64,000 bases of DNA from Rehmannia glutinosa (GCA_016081115.2 JABTTQ020001759.1:221009-285008); one strand, 5' to 3'. Positions 45,680 through 58,469 are shown, counted from the first letter of the stretch. The notes: generated by a model from the letters alone, not told the origin. Program-made: numbers and translations.

Positions 45680-45824
45680 TATAAATAAACTAGGAATATA
45701 AAATATTAGACATTAATAAAACTTTAAAATACTAAAACATGATTAGGAAACTTAAAACTAAACAAAAACATTAAGTAGCAAGAGAATTCATAATTGCCGG
45801 TAAAATTAGTTGGACAGTTGTGGA

Positions 45825-46674
45825 AAATTAGTCTGTCAAATGTTTGACCATATTGACATTAGGATGGCTTGCAAGAAGAACCATTGGTTTCAACACTATT
45901 AGAAAGAAGCAAGAATGGACGGAAAGGCCATGTCCCAAAAATGGAACGACGATAAAAAGAAGGACCCGGGTAGTCTTTGCTTTCAATTGGCTTCATAGGT
46001 TGGTTCACGGAGCTTTCAGATCCTGGCGAATTTTGAGGGCCAAAGTTTGCCAAATAGTTTCAAAAAGATTGATCTCGGGATGACCAAAAAGACGTCATAT
46101 TTGGTTTATTCCAACCCGAATCTGTTTTTGGCAACCCGTGTCTTCGATTTCACGTCGCCGAAGAAATGTCAATAACATCCACATCATCCGGAATGGACTT
46201 AGCATGCATTGAACCAAATAATTGTTTCAATTCTAGCCAATCTAGATCGCCGACCACCTGATATGCAAGCCCGAACTCATCTTTCTGTAATTAAAAAAAA
46301 GTAAAAGCAATCAGTTAATTAACCTATTTACCCATTCTAAAATGGAAATTACCAACAATAATTTAAAAAAAAGCCTTAAATATTTCAAACAAAGTCTGAT
46401 GACGTGACTGTATTCGTTGCCTCGTCGAATCGAACTCTGTGCTTTCTTTTTTCCAATAAAAAGTTTGGTATCTCTTCTCCAGGATATGAAGCCTTCGCTG
46501 GATATACTCGTAATCAAATGACTTCTCCATTTCTTTGTTAACCGTTGCTTGGGCTACAAGAAGTGCATGGGCGTTAGTCTCACCATGCTTGAAATTACCA
46601 AGCATTTATCGGTCCAACAAAACTTATATGAACAACTTATCAGCTTTTTTCATCCATTCCAAATCTTGGAGCCA
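45825..46674 (-). pseudogene. Myb/SANT-like gene 3, left-arm copy
   Basis: The minus strand starts MAPRFGMDEKS at 46674 (deleted relative to the right-arm copy), then HGETNAHALLVAQATVNKEM, DYEYIQRRLHILEKRYQTFY and SRHQTLFEIFKA (46605-46363, open). An intron-like gap follows. The C-terminal part has DVKSK, FLKLFGKLWPSKFARI and ESKDYPGPSFYRRSIFGTWP. It fits the LIMYB-like Myb/SANT family (residues W..E..D..F, R..L..RY). Stops near 46620 and 46045 break it. Confidence 0.72.
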
Positions 46675-47290
46675 TTTCAAGGTGCGAATTTATTAAGCTA
46701 CAACATCTGATGCTTTCAAAGGTGTGCTCAACTCAGTTATGCCTTTTTCTCTATTTATAGGCATTCTGCCATAAACCAGTAAATAGCTATATAATGTGGG
46801 CTACAAAATGTGTTGGGCTCATTGCCATTTTTAGGGTACTACTTAAAATCAACAAACAAATTATTTCCATTATAGAAATAAATCAACTATATCAGGCAAT
46901 ATCTAAAATTGGAAGGAGTTTTTTATCAATTAAACTGATTTGATGCCAATGAAAAGAAAATGGATAACACACACGATAATATCCACATAACCGGTAAATA
47001 GAGAATCTTTTCATTATAGAGAATATTTTGAGTCAGACAATCTAATATGGAATCAAGTATTTAACCCTATAAACATAATAAGCCTCTCGACTCTATAATT
47101 GTTTATGTTGTGACATCTTTAATCTGTTGTTAGAACTTATCTCCCGAATTATGAACCAACATATTAAACATGCGAATTATTGATCAGGTAATTTACAAGA
47201 AATAAGCACAAGAAATCAAAAATAGATATGTGAAACAAATTTACCCACATTCCATTAGTTTTACCAACTTACATGGTTTTGTATTTAACC
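46675..47290. other. Inner end of the left arm
   Basis: Non-coding. Homology to the right arm (reverse complement of 49735-50116) continues to about 47055 and then stops. The remainder has no recognised feature. Confidence 0.5.
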
Positions 47291-47640
47291 TAACTAGTAA
47301 TACACCTCTTGAGGCTGCAAATAAAGGTAGCAAAATCTAGCCCAGCCCGATGTTTGACTCGGGCTAGGCCATACATTTTTAGGCCCAAAAAAAGCCTAGC
47401 CTCTTTGGCCTGGCCCAAATTTTTTGTATATGAAGTGTATGTATGGGTTGGGCTGGGAGAGTTATTTATGCGACCCGACCAAAATCTGGCCGGTCTGACC
47501 AACCCGAATATTTGCGAAAGCCAGATGGGCCCCGACCTTGCTGGCCCGACCCACTACCAAATATAGTCGCAATTTGTAAGTGACACAAATGTCAATGGAG
47601 GGTTAAAATAAAATGGCTCGATTTTGTACATATTAAAGTT
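47291..47640. other. GGGCTAGGC / GGCCC-rich patch
   Basis: Contains ctagcccagcccgatgtttg, actcgggctaggcc and ggcctggccc words that form small inverted repeats. Such patches are common in plant MITEs of the hAT type, but no terminal repeats or target duplication were found. The overlapping short open frames in both directions are not supported as genes. Confidence 0.35.
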
Positions 47641-47649
47641 AAGTGTGTT

Positions 47650-47930
47650 TTTTTTATAACTCAGCTTTTAGGCTTACGCCTGACTATACTTGAGGACAAC
47701 AACTTCGGCCCCTCATTGCTGCCGTCATGGTAAACCGGGGATGTGCACACACTGGCCTTTATTGGGGTCTGCTGACGTACAACTAGGTCCTCCTAGGTAA
47801 AGAGATATATTCGACCCCCAAAATCTAATAATAATGATCTCTCCCCGATTCGAACCCATACGGATGTTATTTAGTATGAGTTCCCACCAAATCTTCGCCA
47901 GCTTGCATATGCTTCGTGGATTAAATTGAT
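47650..47930 (-). mobile_element. Second, unrelated tRNA-derived SINE (probable)
   Basis: The minus strand has an A box-like tggcgaagatttggtggg near 47915, box B gggttcgaatcgggg at about 47860-47846, a body of about 180 bases, and an A-rich tail (ctgagttataaaaaaaac) at 47665-47648. It shares no obvious body sequence with the palindromic SINEs. Confidence 0.5.
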
Positions 47931-48841
47931 GGTTTTTTATGATTAACTAAAGCTGAGAGGTAATTTTTGTTATTATCCCTAATTAAAAAGTATCGTCTCA
48001 TTTGGGAATGTTGAGAGGATTAGGTAGGAAATTAAGATTAGACATGATTATACTATTAATAATCAAATTTGGGAGTTTCTATATTTCGATTAGGATTAGG
48101 GATAGAATTTAATAGTTTTTCCCGATCCTTTATTTGAGTTCTACTATTGAGTTGGACAATATGTGGAAATTACTATTAGGCCCCTCTCTTAAATGAATGG
48201 ATATTATTGTTCTTGGTTGTACAACAAACCAGAAGAAACGACAAACTCGGGCATCTGCTACCAACATAACACCGGTGGACTGTGCTTGCATCATTTCAAC
48301 AGTAAATTGAAGCTCTGTTTCCACTGGAGAAGACGCCATCTCGCGTCTTGCAGAGCTAATTTTACACAAGTAAATCAATTAACTTGATATGAGGATTACA
48401 ATTACTTCAACTGTTCTTCATTTTGCACTTTTTGAAACTGATTAATACATAACTATGCAACCATAAAGCCTGAGTGCTGTGTAATTCTTAATCTGGGAAT
48501 CGAATATTTGGTTAATCGTAGTTTGTAGGTGTTTTGCTTGCTAATAAAAGGTAATGGAAGTACTATATATTTAATTTAATTTCGAATTAGGGTAGACCTT
48601 GGAATATTTTGTTTCAAATTAGGGCAAACTTATGTTGTCTTATACCAAATTGATTTGTTGTGCAAATAAATGTCAAAGGCTATGAATATTTTGGTTCAAT
48701 ATCACCATTTAAAAATCATGTCATCCTCTGTCCAAATTTGCATATTTACTATGGTCTGTAAGAAGTATAAATTACTGTTTTTCAGTTTTAGTAATGACAC
48801 ATATACCTTTTTTTTCTTGTATTTGGTTTTGATAGTAGATT
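47931..48841. other. Palindrome spacer without recognised gene
   Basis: AT-rich. A minus-strand open frame at 48130-48378 (MASSPVETELQFTVEMMQAQ start) is short and matches nothing I recognise; it could be a gene 5' exon. No other structure seen. Confidence 0.3.
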
Positions 48842-49270
48842 GTTGAAATAGATTTCAGCAACAACAATCTTCTATCCTCTGGCAGCGGTGAGTCTTTTCC
48901 ACGTCTGATGTTTGGAGGCGATTTGCGTGTGCAATGCTATTATGGTTTTTATTTGAATGTGCACACATCGTGGACCAAATTGAATCCTGGTCGACGATTT
49001 ATTTCATGTCCAGTCCGAGTGGTGGGTATTCACTTTTTTAGTCAGTTAAATTTTTTTACAGAGTGAGATTTGTATAATCAATCTAACAATATGTTTTTTG
49101 TATTATGTGTGTGCAATATATTGACCAACAAACTATCAGCCAAACAAATGTGGCTTTTTCAAATGGATCGATAAGGGATTTGACAACCGATCTAAAGAAA
49201 TGTTATCCGATATGCACTAATCGCCTCAAAGTTGTTAAGGGTGAATGGAAAGTTGTAGAAGATGCCAATA
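48842..49270 (+). pseudogene. GRF-type zinc-finger gene fragment
   Basis: Exon-like segment from about 48842: SSGSGESFPRLMFGG, then VQCYYGFYLNVHTSWTKLN and PGRRFISCPV, the first half of a GRF zinc finger (CxCG...TSWT..NPGRRF..C). After a probable intron (from about 49022 to 49138) it continues NKCGFFKWIDKGFDNRSKEM and stops at about 49218. The second Cys of the CxCG motif is Tyr (CYYG), so one zinc ligand is missing. GRF fingers bind single-stranded nucleic acid in known proteins. This one may be cargo or a small plant gene of the FAR1/GRF type. Confidence 0.7.
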
Positions 49271-49734
49271 TCTATTAGTTCGGATGACAAAGTTATCGTG
49301 GTTTATTACTTTTCTTGTCTTATGCATTGCGTACCTGCATCACAAGCTTATAGTTTGTTTAGCTAAGTATTTGTGAAATTAATTACTGAGAAATTAGAAT
49401 TAACATGTCACTTTTTTATGAAATATTAATGCAAGGTACCATTTTGGCTGTTCAGTTTTTTTGTTTAACTCTGATAAGGTTGTAAGAATTATGTAAGCCA
49501 ATTGAAATGAAAGTTTAAGCTTGCAAGTCCTTGGACAGTCCTTTTTAATTGATACGTGTACGTGTATTTTACTTCTCATGCACATTTTAGATGCGAATTG
49601 TAACATTCTACTGCATATATAAGTTTAAGCCTGAAAATTTACTTAGACGCTAAAGATGACCCATAATGTAAGTTTTTGGATATCCATAATTTATAAATAA
49701 TATCAGTGACTGATTTAAAAAGGCAACTTGCACA
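49271..49734. other. Spacer up to the right arm
   Basis: AT-rich, no gene or repeat recognised. Confidence 0.4.
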
Positions 49735-50116
49735 CCCTTATTCCATATAAGAATGTCTCGACTCAAAATATTCTCTCTAATGAAAATATTCTCTATTACC
49801 AGTTATGTGGATATTGTGGTGTGTGTTGTCCATCTTCTTTTTGGCATCAAATCAGTCTATTTGATAAAACAACTCCTTCCAATTTTAGATATTGTCTGAT
49901 ATAGTTGAATTAAGTTCTATAATGGAAATCATTTTGTTGATTTTAAGTAGTACCCCAAAGAATTGCAATGAGCCCAGCACATTTTGTAGCCCAAATCATA
50001 TAATTATTGACTGGTTTAAGACATGTAATGCCTATAAATAGAGAACAATGCATAACCGAGTTGGGAACATCTTTGGAAGCATCACACGTTGTAGCTTAAT
50101 AAATTCGCACCTTGAA

Positions 50117-51000
50117 ATGGCTCCAACATTTAATGTCATTCAAGCGGGCAACATTTATGATTTGGAATGGATTGAAAAAGCTGATAAGTTGTTCATATCA
50201 GTTTTGATGGACCAACAAATGCTTGGTAATTTAAAGCATGGTGAGACTAATGCTCACGCACTTCTTGTAGCCCAAGCAATAGTTAACAAAGACATGGAGA
50301 AGTCATTTGATTATGAGTATATCTAGCGAAGACTTTATATCATTGAGAAGAGATACCGAACTTTTTATTGGATAAAAAAAAGCACATACTAGATTCGATG
50401 AGGCAACGAATACAATCCACGGCAACAAACTATGTTTGGGATGAAATATTTAAGGATTTTGTTTTTTAAATTATTGTTGGTAATTTCCATTTTAGAATGG
50501 GTAAATAGGTTAGTTAACTCGATTGTTTTTACTTTTTTATTATTAGAAAGATGAGTTCGGCTTGCATATCGGGAGGTCGGCGATCCATATGGCTTAATTG
50601 AAACAATCATTTGGTTCAATGCATGTTAAGTCCATTCCGGACGACGTGGAAGTTATTGACATTTCATCCAATGTTGAAACTAAAGACATTGGAAACACGG
50701 ACGGGTCGCTTAAAAGTAGATTCCGTTGGAATAAAGTATATATGACGCCTTGGCCCTCCCGAGATCAATCTTTCTCGAACTAATTGGCAAACTTTGGCCC
50801 TCAAAATTCGCCAAGATCTCAAAGCTCCATGAGTCAACCTCGTGAAGCCAATCGAAAGCAAAGATTACCTCGGTCCTTCTTTTTATCGTTGTTTCGATTT
50901 TGGGACACGACCTCCCCGTCCACACGCCTCTACTTCTAATAGCGTTGAAACCAATGGTTCCTCTTGCAAGCCATCCTAAAGTCAACAAGGTGGAACAATT
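50117..51000 (+). pseudogene. Myb/SANT-like gene 3, right-arm copy
   Basis: ATG 50117 gives MAPTFNVIQAGNIYDLEWIE then KADKLFISVLMDQQMLGNLK, HGETNAHALLVAQAIVNKDM to a stop at 50324 (Gln to stop in RRLYIIEKRYRTFY). Further blocks after frame breaks are the DEFGL piece, SMHVKSIPDDVEVIDISSNV (50598-50690) and RFRWNKVYMTPWPSRDQSF. The N-terminus is complete here whereas the left-arm copy lost about 20 codons; otherwise the two are close. Confidence 0.74.
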
Positions 51001-51477
51001 GACGGACTAATTTTCCACGATCGTCAACTAATTTTACCGATAATTATGAATTCTCTTGCTACTTATTGTCTTTGTTTAGTTTTAAGTTTCCTAATTATGT
51101 TTTATTATTTTAAAGTTGTAATAATGTCTAATATTCTGTATTCCTAGTTTATTTATATGTGTATTGAAGTTGTACTGGATTTCAACTTACATTTTTAAGT
51201 GGCTTCGTTAATGTCTATATTTTTTTAAATATGTATTCATGTGTACGTACTAAAGTTCATGTACTGATATGTTTATTTCGCCAAAAAAAATAAGCAGACA
51301 AGTTGAACACAGATTAAAGTGAGAATTGTCCATAAAAGTCCTTGAAAATTTGGACAGCTTCCCCATTACAACTTACATTTAAAAAATACTTAAGAACCTT
51401 AAAAACATAAACTAATAAACTACTTGTCATCTACCATCATAATCCTAATAGTTAACTTACATAACCTACATAGATTA

Positions 51478-53574
51478 TGTAACACCCCATTTTCATATTT
51501 GTCAATATAGGATACGATTTATAATTTTGTATTCTAAAAGAACTTTTATAAAACCAAATAATAATATTAAAAAAATATTAAATTATATTAAAAAAATATT
51601 CCATAAAATAATTTTAGCTTCAAAAAGAAATAGTCTAACAAAGAAAATAGTAATTAGAATTCATTATTCTAAAATTTTACTTCGGGTAACCGCCACCACT
51701 TGTCCAGCCAACTCCATTATCCATCTGAAATACAAATTTAATTTGAGGTGAGCATTCAACAGCTCAGTAGGGGCAATTTGTCCAAGCTAAATACACAATA
51801 CACATCACAAAATAACATGCTTAAAATTTGAAAATTGTAACTGTAGCTATGGCATTGAAACATGGCTCGCACTGCCGGGATTTCACCGGAGGGAACTTTT
51901 ATGCCCCGGACCTCTGTATGGTCCCATACGACTATAGACATTAAAATATGGCTCGCACTGCCGGAATTTCACCGGAGGGAACGTTTATGCCCCGGACCTC
52001 TGTATGGTCCCACACGACTATAGACATTAAAATATGGCTCGCACTGCCGCGATTTCACTGGAGGGAACTTTTATGCTCCAGACCTCTGTATGGTCCCACG
52101 CGACTATAGACACGTAGCACGTAGGAGCAATATTATCAAGCAACATATAAATGACATTTAACATGGACAAATAAAAGCGGAAAAACCCCTACCTCGATCG
52201 TAGCTTTGAAAAATAAGTAGTACATAAAAGTTTCGGATGCAAGCACGCCTAATCCTCGCTCGATAAATCGTCTAACCATAGGAATAAGATACTAATAAAA
52301 ATCCTCGAAATTAATCAATCAAAACTAACATAGAACCTAAAGCTTAAATAGGGCTTAATTGAATTTTTTAAAAAACGTTTGGAGATTAAAAAGAAATTGT
52401 TGGTCAATTAAGGATTAAAAAAAGGCTGACTCTGAAATAAATTGAAATTTTAGGAAAGGATAAGAATGATTATATTTGTTGTCTGGCTTCTGATTTGGGG
52501 ATTAAGAATCCCAAGATTGAATTGAAACTCACGAATTCCATTTGCTGCAATATTTTTCTCTAGTCATCTCGTCTTTCTTCTCCTTTCTTTCTTTCCGCCG
52601 GACAACCCCTTCTTTCACTTATCTTCACTTTCTTTTCTTTTTTTTTTCCAATTCTTTCTTCAGTCAAACACCCTAATATCTCCATCTTTCTATGATTTTT
52701 CACCCACCTCCACACAACTCCACCCGCATGGTGCAAGGAAAATGGCGCGATGCGGCGGTCCGACCGAATGGGATGGAAGCAACGAGCGATTGCGGTTCAA
52801 GGTTGGGTTCTGGTTTGTGTCGGGGCCATCGGCGATGTTCAAAGCCGGGTCCTGGCTCGTGATTTTTGACGTGAGGGCTTTGGGTTGCAAGTTTTATATC
52901 GGTGGCTCGATATTGTAGAGTTGGTGGGTTTTTATGTATCTCTTTTTTTAATTTTTTTGTGTTGGCTTTGATTACGGTGAATCGTTGACGGGGTTTTGGT
53001 AATTGCAGTAACATGGATGAATTGAGATTGAGTGTTGACCGTCTGTTGTTGGTGGGTTTGGATATTTTCATAATGGGATATATATATATATATATATATA
53101 TGAGCAACATTTGGATTGAAATTTGAAAGATGAGGGTTTTTAGTCTGATTTTATCCTATTCGATTGATGAGTTAATGTAATTTGTTGATTATTAGTACGT
53201 AATTTGTGCTGGTAATTTTTGTTGACTTTAAATGCTAATCAGTTGGGGGATATAAAGCTGATTTATTGGAAATTTAGTATAAATTAAATTTGTCTTTTAT
53301 TTAAAAAGATAATTGAAGATTATTAAGATAATTGATATTTTGTTGGTGTTATCATATTTGATAGATGACATGGGTTTGGGCTTGGTAATGGGATTAAGAT
53401 TTTTTTAATGGGCCAAGATATAAAGTCTACAAAAAATAAATAAATAAATAAACAAATAATTTGTTAAGCCCAAATATAATAGAATTTCCAGAAATCCCAA
53501 GTTTTAAAATCCCTAATTATCAAATAGTCGATCCCTAATTTCTATTTTTCCCCCAATTTTTTTTTGGTATTACA
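51478..53574 (-). repeat. 3' LTR of the Ty3/gypsy element
   Basis: Carries three 86-bp tandem units from 51862, a CT-rich tract (52560-52680) and (AT)n at 53079-53101. The frame matching 52700-53110 is also present in the other LTR and is not treated as a gene. Confidence 0.92.
51862..52119. repeat. 86-bp tandem repeat, 3 copies, in the gypsy LTR
   Basis: Copies start at 51862, 51948 and 52034 with atggctcgcactgccg; each holds ttcaccggagggaac and ggacctctgtatggtccca. The other LTR has the same array at 56770, 56856 and 56942. Confidence 0.88.
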
Positions 53575-56375
53575 TCTAACTCCCCTAAAAATTAATTTTG
53601 TCCTCGAAATTCGAATGCTTACCAATATTAAGAAAATTCATGTACTTAGCTAGAACATCTTCGTCTATCTATCCGTATAAGATTTTCGTCTACTTTGCGC
53701 TACCTTTATTCTATCCCCAACCTTTTCTATTTCTTCCATTGTTTGCTCAACCAATTCTGGTCCAAAAGTTTTCTTGTCATTGTATTCAACTATAATACAA
53801 GGGTGATATATACTCTCTTCCGTACAATGCTGCCGTTTTAATGGTTGTTTGATAACTATTATTGCAAGCGAACCCTACCAAAGGTAAAATTGACTCCTAA
53901 TTTTCACCTGAGTCAAGCACTGATGCTCATAATATGTCTTCTAAAGTTTGAATTATTTTCTTTTTACTGCCCATACGTCTAATGGTGATAAATTATACTA
54001 AAGCTTAACTTCGTTCCTCAGCTTGATTGCAGACTGTTCTAAGATTTCGAAGTAAAATGTGTGCCTCTGTTCGATACTATCGTCACAAAGGGTCCTTGTG
54101 TAACCTTACAATTAATCCCATTTTTTTGCGTCCTTTTAACTGTCAGAAAAATGTGTTGATTTAGTCACTCGGTCCACTATAACCCACACAATATTATTCT
54201 TTTTGACCGATAGTGGCAACTCGACAATGATCTATTGTTCTATGTTCTCATTTCCGTTATAGGATCTTAAGTGGCCTTAGTAAAGTCGACGACCACTGGT
54301 GTTCGACTTTGATTTGCTAACACATCAAATACCTTGTTATAAATGATCCGTTATCTGTTTTCATGCTTCTCCACCCGAAGACATCTTTAAATCTTGATAT
54401 GTCTTTGTACCTCAAGGGTGAGCGGTGTATGATGTGCAATATACTTATTTAGATATCTTAATTTTTTTTAGTTCTTTATCTTTAGGTATACCCAAGCTTT
54501 CTTCGTAGATTAATGCACAATTAGTAGCTATAGCAAATCATTTGGTGTCTTTGGTCTAGAGCATAGTTTCTCATATTGTACAATTACTTATATGTCATTG
54601 GTATCTCTCTAATTCTATTTCTAAGTACATGCCGCACAATCATTATTGCAATAATCAATTCTTATCCACTACCACTAGAAGGTGCTACGACTTCGATTCT
54701 CAACTTAGCCAACTCATTCATCAAGTGTTCTTATTATATAGGTAAACTAGCCAACTCTTGTTTAAGTTATTAGAAATTTCATCACATTTCTCCATCCATT
54801 GAGGCTTCCCATGTCTTCAATCTAGTCACTCGTGTTGAACTCTTGAAAATTTTTCTATAAACCTTTTGTAATATCTAAAGAGACCCACAAAACTCAAACT
54901 TAATTCACAATCATAGCGCATGTCATTCATCAACAACTTCAACTTTAATCGGGTCAACTTGTATTTCTCAAATAGTAATATCATGATCAAGAAATACTAC
55001 ATAGTCTAACAATAAATTAAACTTGTTGAACTTCGGTTGGTGATATCCAGACCTAAAATATGTCTTAGAGAAGACACTAGCTCCTTTATGTAATTAAATA
55101 AATCATTTCTTCTAAAATCGGATACTTGTTTTATGATCAAATAAATTCTCCACGTAACCAAAATAGACCCTAGATTCCATCTTAACAAACGTGATTGGCT
55201 CTCCTCAAAGTGATATTATATGTTAGATAAATCGAGTTAACCAATAAATCTTGTAATTGCACATTGAAATCTTGTAATTCCTTTGACGTCATCCTATAGG
55301 GTGAGTTTGGTAGTAGTGGTCCAAGTAAAAGTCAACAAAGAGATTCTATTTGCCTATCCGGTGGAATCCCAAATATTTTTTCTGAAAATATTTTACATAG
55401 TCTAGCATATTGATCATTATAAAATCAAAATTATTGGGACTACTATTCTAACCAAATACCTCGATAATTTTTTTCTCAAACTTTTTATTGTTTCTTTTTT
55501 TTTTAACACAATTCGGGGTAATATACTAGCCTTTATTCCGTAGAAAATAAACTCATCTTTTTTTATGCATTGAAATATTACATTCTTATGTGGCACTCTA
55601 TACTTTCTCGGCTCGCCAAAACTTTGTCCATGACTAGGATCCCATAAAAATCGTTTCTTCATAAATCAATTTCTAAATCTAGTCTACAAACTTTCGGTTT
55701 CACGACTTTAGACATCCAAACAATAATTATTGTCTTTCCAAATGATATCATAACCATCTCAACTGCTACCATTAACTCTTGGGAAAAAGATCATAGCGTA
55801 AATCGAGAATATTCAACTTGAAAGAAATCTGTAAAGTCCATCTAAATCTATGTTCCTAGTGATCTACTCATAGTCAATCCTAACATTCTAGATTCCCATT
55901 AAATTCGTAATGAACCTCATGTATTCTATCACAAGGATCCTCTAGAGTTTGTATTGTTCTTTCTATTTGTTTATAGAATTTATTAATATCTCGCAATAGT
56001 CTAAGAGTCACATTCTATCGTATGTGATATGCATCCATGAAATTTAAGTTAAACCATTTTCTTTATCCGCTATAGGAATCATATAGTTTTATCGTAGTAG
56101 TAGCAATGACAATAGCGATAAAATAAAAGTAGTATTTTTCCCATTTCTATGTAATTCTTTCAAAAATTTAAGTTAGAAGTATCAATAGGACTTTCAAAAA
56201 TTTAAGTTTGTGCCTTGACTTTTGGAGTTGGCGTGGCATAGCGGTGGTAAGTAACCCATTTCTATGTATTATTCTTTTTTTTATTTTGGACAAATATTTT
56301 TTTTATATTTTTGTTTATTCTAACATAAAAGAAAATAATTTTTTTCTTGTAACGAGTATACAGAAACGTTGACCC
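53575..56375 (-). pseudogene. pol: Ty3/gypsy pol remnants
   Basis: On the minus strand, RT shows GASVFSKTYFRSGYHQPKF (about 55085) and, after a gap, LDYVVFLDHDIT, VDPIKVE and LFRYYRRFIENFSRVQHE (about 54840). Integrase shows VWVIVDRVTKSTHF (about 54180) and VTIVSNRGTHFTSKS (about 54060). The end next to the 3' LTR (53580-53620) contains the aatttcgaggacaaaatt motif typical of the pol 3' end in chromovirus-like elements. The catalytic YVDD region is missing. Stops everywhere; 55260-56375 has only scattered weak frames. Confidence 0.8.
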
Positions 56376-56387
56376 GCTCTGATACCA
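56376..56387 (-). promoter_or_regulatory. Primer-binding site of the Ty3/gypsy element
   Basis: The minus strand reads tggtatcagagc four bases inside the 5' LTR, complementary to initiator Met tRNA. Confidence 0.9.
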
Positions 56388-56391
56388 CTTC

Positions 56392-57979
56392 TGTAACACC
56401 CCATTTTCATTTGTCAATATAGGATACGATTTATAAATTGAAAGTGTGATTTGATATGAAAAGTGCTTTCTAAGTATTCTCAAAGAACTTTTATCAACCA
56501 AATAATAATATTAAAATAATATTAGCTTCAAAAAGAAATAGTCTAACAAAGAAAATAGTAATTAGAATTCATTATTCTAAAATTTTACTTCGGGTAACCG
56601 CCACCACTTGTCCAGCCAACTCCATTATCCATCTGAAATAGAAATTTATTTTGGGGTGAGTATTCAATAGCTCAGTAGGGGTAATTTGTCCAAGCTGAAT
56701 ACACAATACACATCACAAAATAACATGCTTAAAATTTGAAAATTGTAACTGTAGCTATGGCATTGAAACATGGCTCGCACTGCCGGGATTTCACCGGAGG
56801 GAACTTTTATGCCCCGGACCTCTGTATGGTCCCACACGACTATAGATATTAAAATATGGCTCGCACTGCCGGAATTTCACCGCAGGGAACTTTTATGCCC
56901 CGGACCTCTGTATGGTCCCACACGACTATAGACATTAAAATATGGCTCGCACTGCCGAGATTTCACCGGAGGGAACTTTTATGCCCCAGACCTCTGTATG
57001 GTCCCACGCGACTATAGACATGTAGCACGTAGGAGCAACATTATCAAGCAACATATAAAGGGCATTTAACATGGACAAATAAAAGCGGAAAAACCCCTAC
57101 CTCGATTGTAGCTTTGAAAAATAAGTAGTACTTAAAAGTTTCGGATGCAAGCACGCCTAATCCTCGCTCGATAAATCGCCTAACCATAGGAATAAGATAC
57201 TAATAAAAATCCTCAAAATTAATCAATCAAAACTAACATAGAACCTGAAGCTTAAATAGGGCTTAATTGAATTTTTAAAAAAAAAGTTTGGAGATTAAAA
57301 AGAAATTGTTGGTCAATTAAGGATTAAAAAAAAAGTTGACTTTGAAATAAATTAAAATTTTAGGAAAGGATAAGAATGATTATATTTGTTGTTTGGCTTC
57401 TGATTTGGGGATTAAGAATCCCAAGATTGAATTGAAACTCACGAATTCCATTTGTTGCAATATTTTTCTCTAGTCATCTCTTCTTTCTTTCTCCTTTCTT
57501 TCTTTCCGGACAACCCCTTCTTTCACCCATCTTCACTTTCTTTTCTTTTTTTTTTTCAATTCTTTCTTCAGTCAAACACCCTCGTATCTCCGTCTCTCTA
57601 CGATTTTTCACCCACCTCCACACAATTCCACCCGCATGGTGCAAGGAAAATGGCGCGATGCGGTGGTCCGACCGAATGGGATGGAAGCAACGAGCGATTG
57701 CGTTCAAGGTTGGGTTGGTTTTGGTCGGGGCCATCGGCGATGTTCGGCTTCGGTCTGGGGCTCGTGATTTTTGACGCGAGGGCTTTGGGTTGCAAGTTTG
57801 ATATCGGTGGCTCGATATTGTGGAGTTGGTGGGTTTTTCTGTATCTCTTTTTTTAATTTTTTTGTGTTGGTTTTGGTTACGGTGAATTGTTGATGGGGTT
57901 TTGGTAATTGTAGTAACATGGATGAATTGAGATTGAGTGTTGACCGTCTATTGTTGGTGGGTTTGGATATTTTCAGAAT

Positions 57980-58015
<36 letters not shown>

Positions 58016-58469
58016 CAGCATTTGGATTGAAATTTGAAATATGAGGGTTTTTAGTCTGATTTTATCCTAATTGATTGATGAGTTAATGTAATTTGTTGAT
58101 AATTAGTACGTAATTTGTGCTGGTAATTTTTGTTGACTTTAAAATGCTAATCAGTTTGGGGATATAAAGTTGATTTATTGGAAATTTAGTATAAATTAAA
58201 TTTGACTTTTATTTAAAAAGATAATTGAAGATTATTAAGATAATTGATATTTTGTTGGTGTTATCATATTTGATAGATGACATGGGTTTGGGCTTGGTAA
58301 TGGGATTAAGATTATTTTTAATGGGCCAAGATATAAAGTCTACAAAAAAAATAATAATTTGTTAAGCCCAAATATAATAGAATTTCCAGAAATCCCAAGT
58401 TTTAAAATCCCTAATTATCAAATAGTCGATCCATAATTTCTATTTTCCCCCAATGTTTTTTGGGTATTA
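56392..58469 (-). repeat. 5' LTR of the Ty3/gypsy element
   Basis: Partner of 51478-53574, with the 86-bp array at 56770-57025 and (AT)n at 57983-58012. Its outer end reads tattata where the other LTR has tattaca. Differences between the LTRs are scattered substitutions and small indels, so the insertion is not very recent. Confidence 0.92.

Larger units (their letters stand above)
51478..58469 (-). mobile_element. Ty3/gypsy LTR retrotransposon (degenerate)
   Basis: Left LTR 51478-53574 (2097 bp), right LTR 56392-58469 (2078 bp), both starting tgtaacacccc and ending ggtattaca or tattata. The duplication gatta lies at 51473-51477 and 58470-58474; the left arm has the empty site at 43807-43811. 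PBS (56376-56387) shows minus orientation. The ends and iMet PBS fit chromovirus-like Ty3/gypsy elements. The interior is only 2.8 kb and heavily decayed. Confidence 0.93.

Noticed and set aside
47309..47566. Open frames on both strands in the GGGCTAGGC-rich patch
   Set aside because: Driven by base composition; no domain and no conserved copy.
52700..53110. Minus-strand 136-codon frame, also found at 57704-58021
   Set aside because: Both copies are inside the two gypsy LTRs at corresponding positions, with an (AT)n start and no domain.
56225..56260. tRNA-like ggcgtggcatagcggtggtaag
   Set aside because: Resembles a box A, but no box B or stem pairing follows; it lies in decayed gypsy sequence near the PBS.
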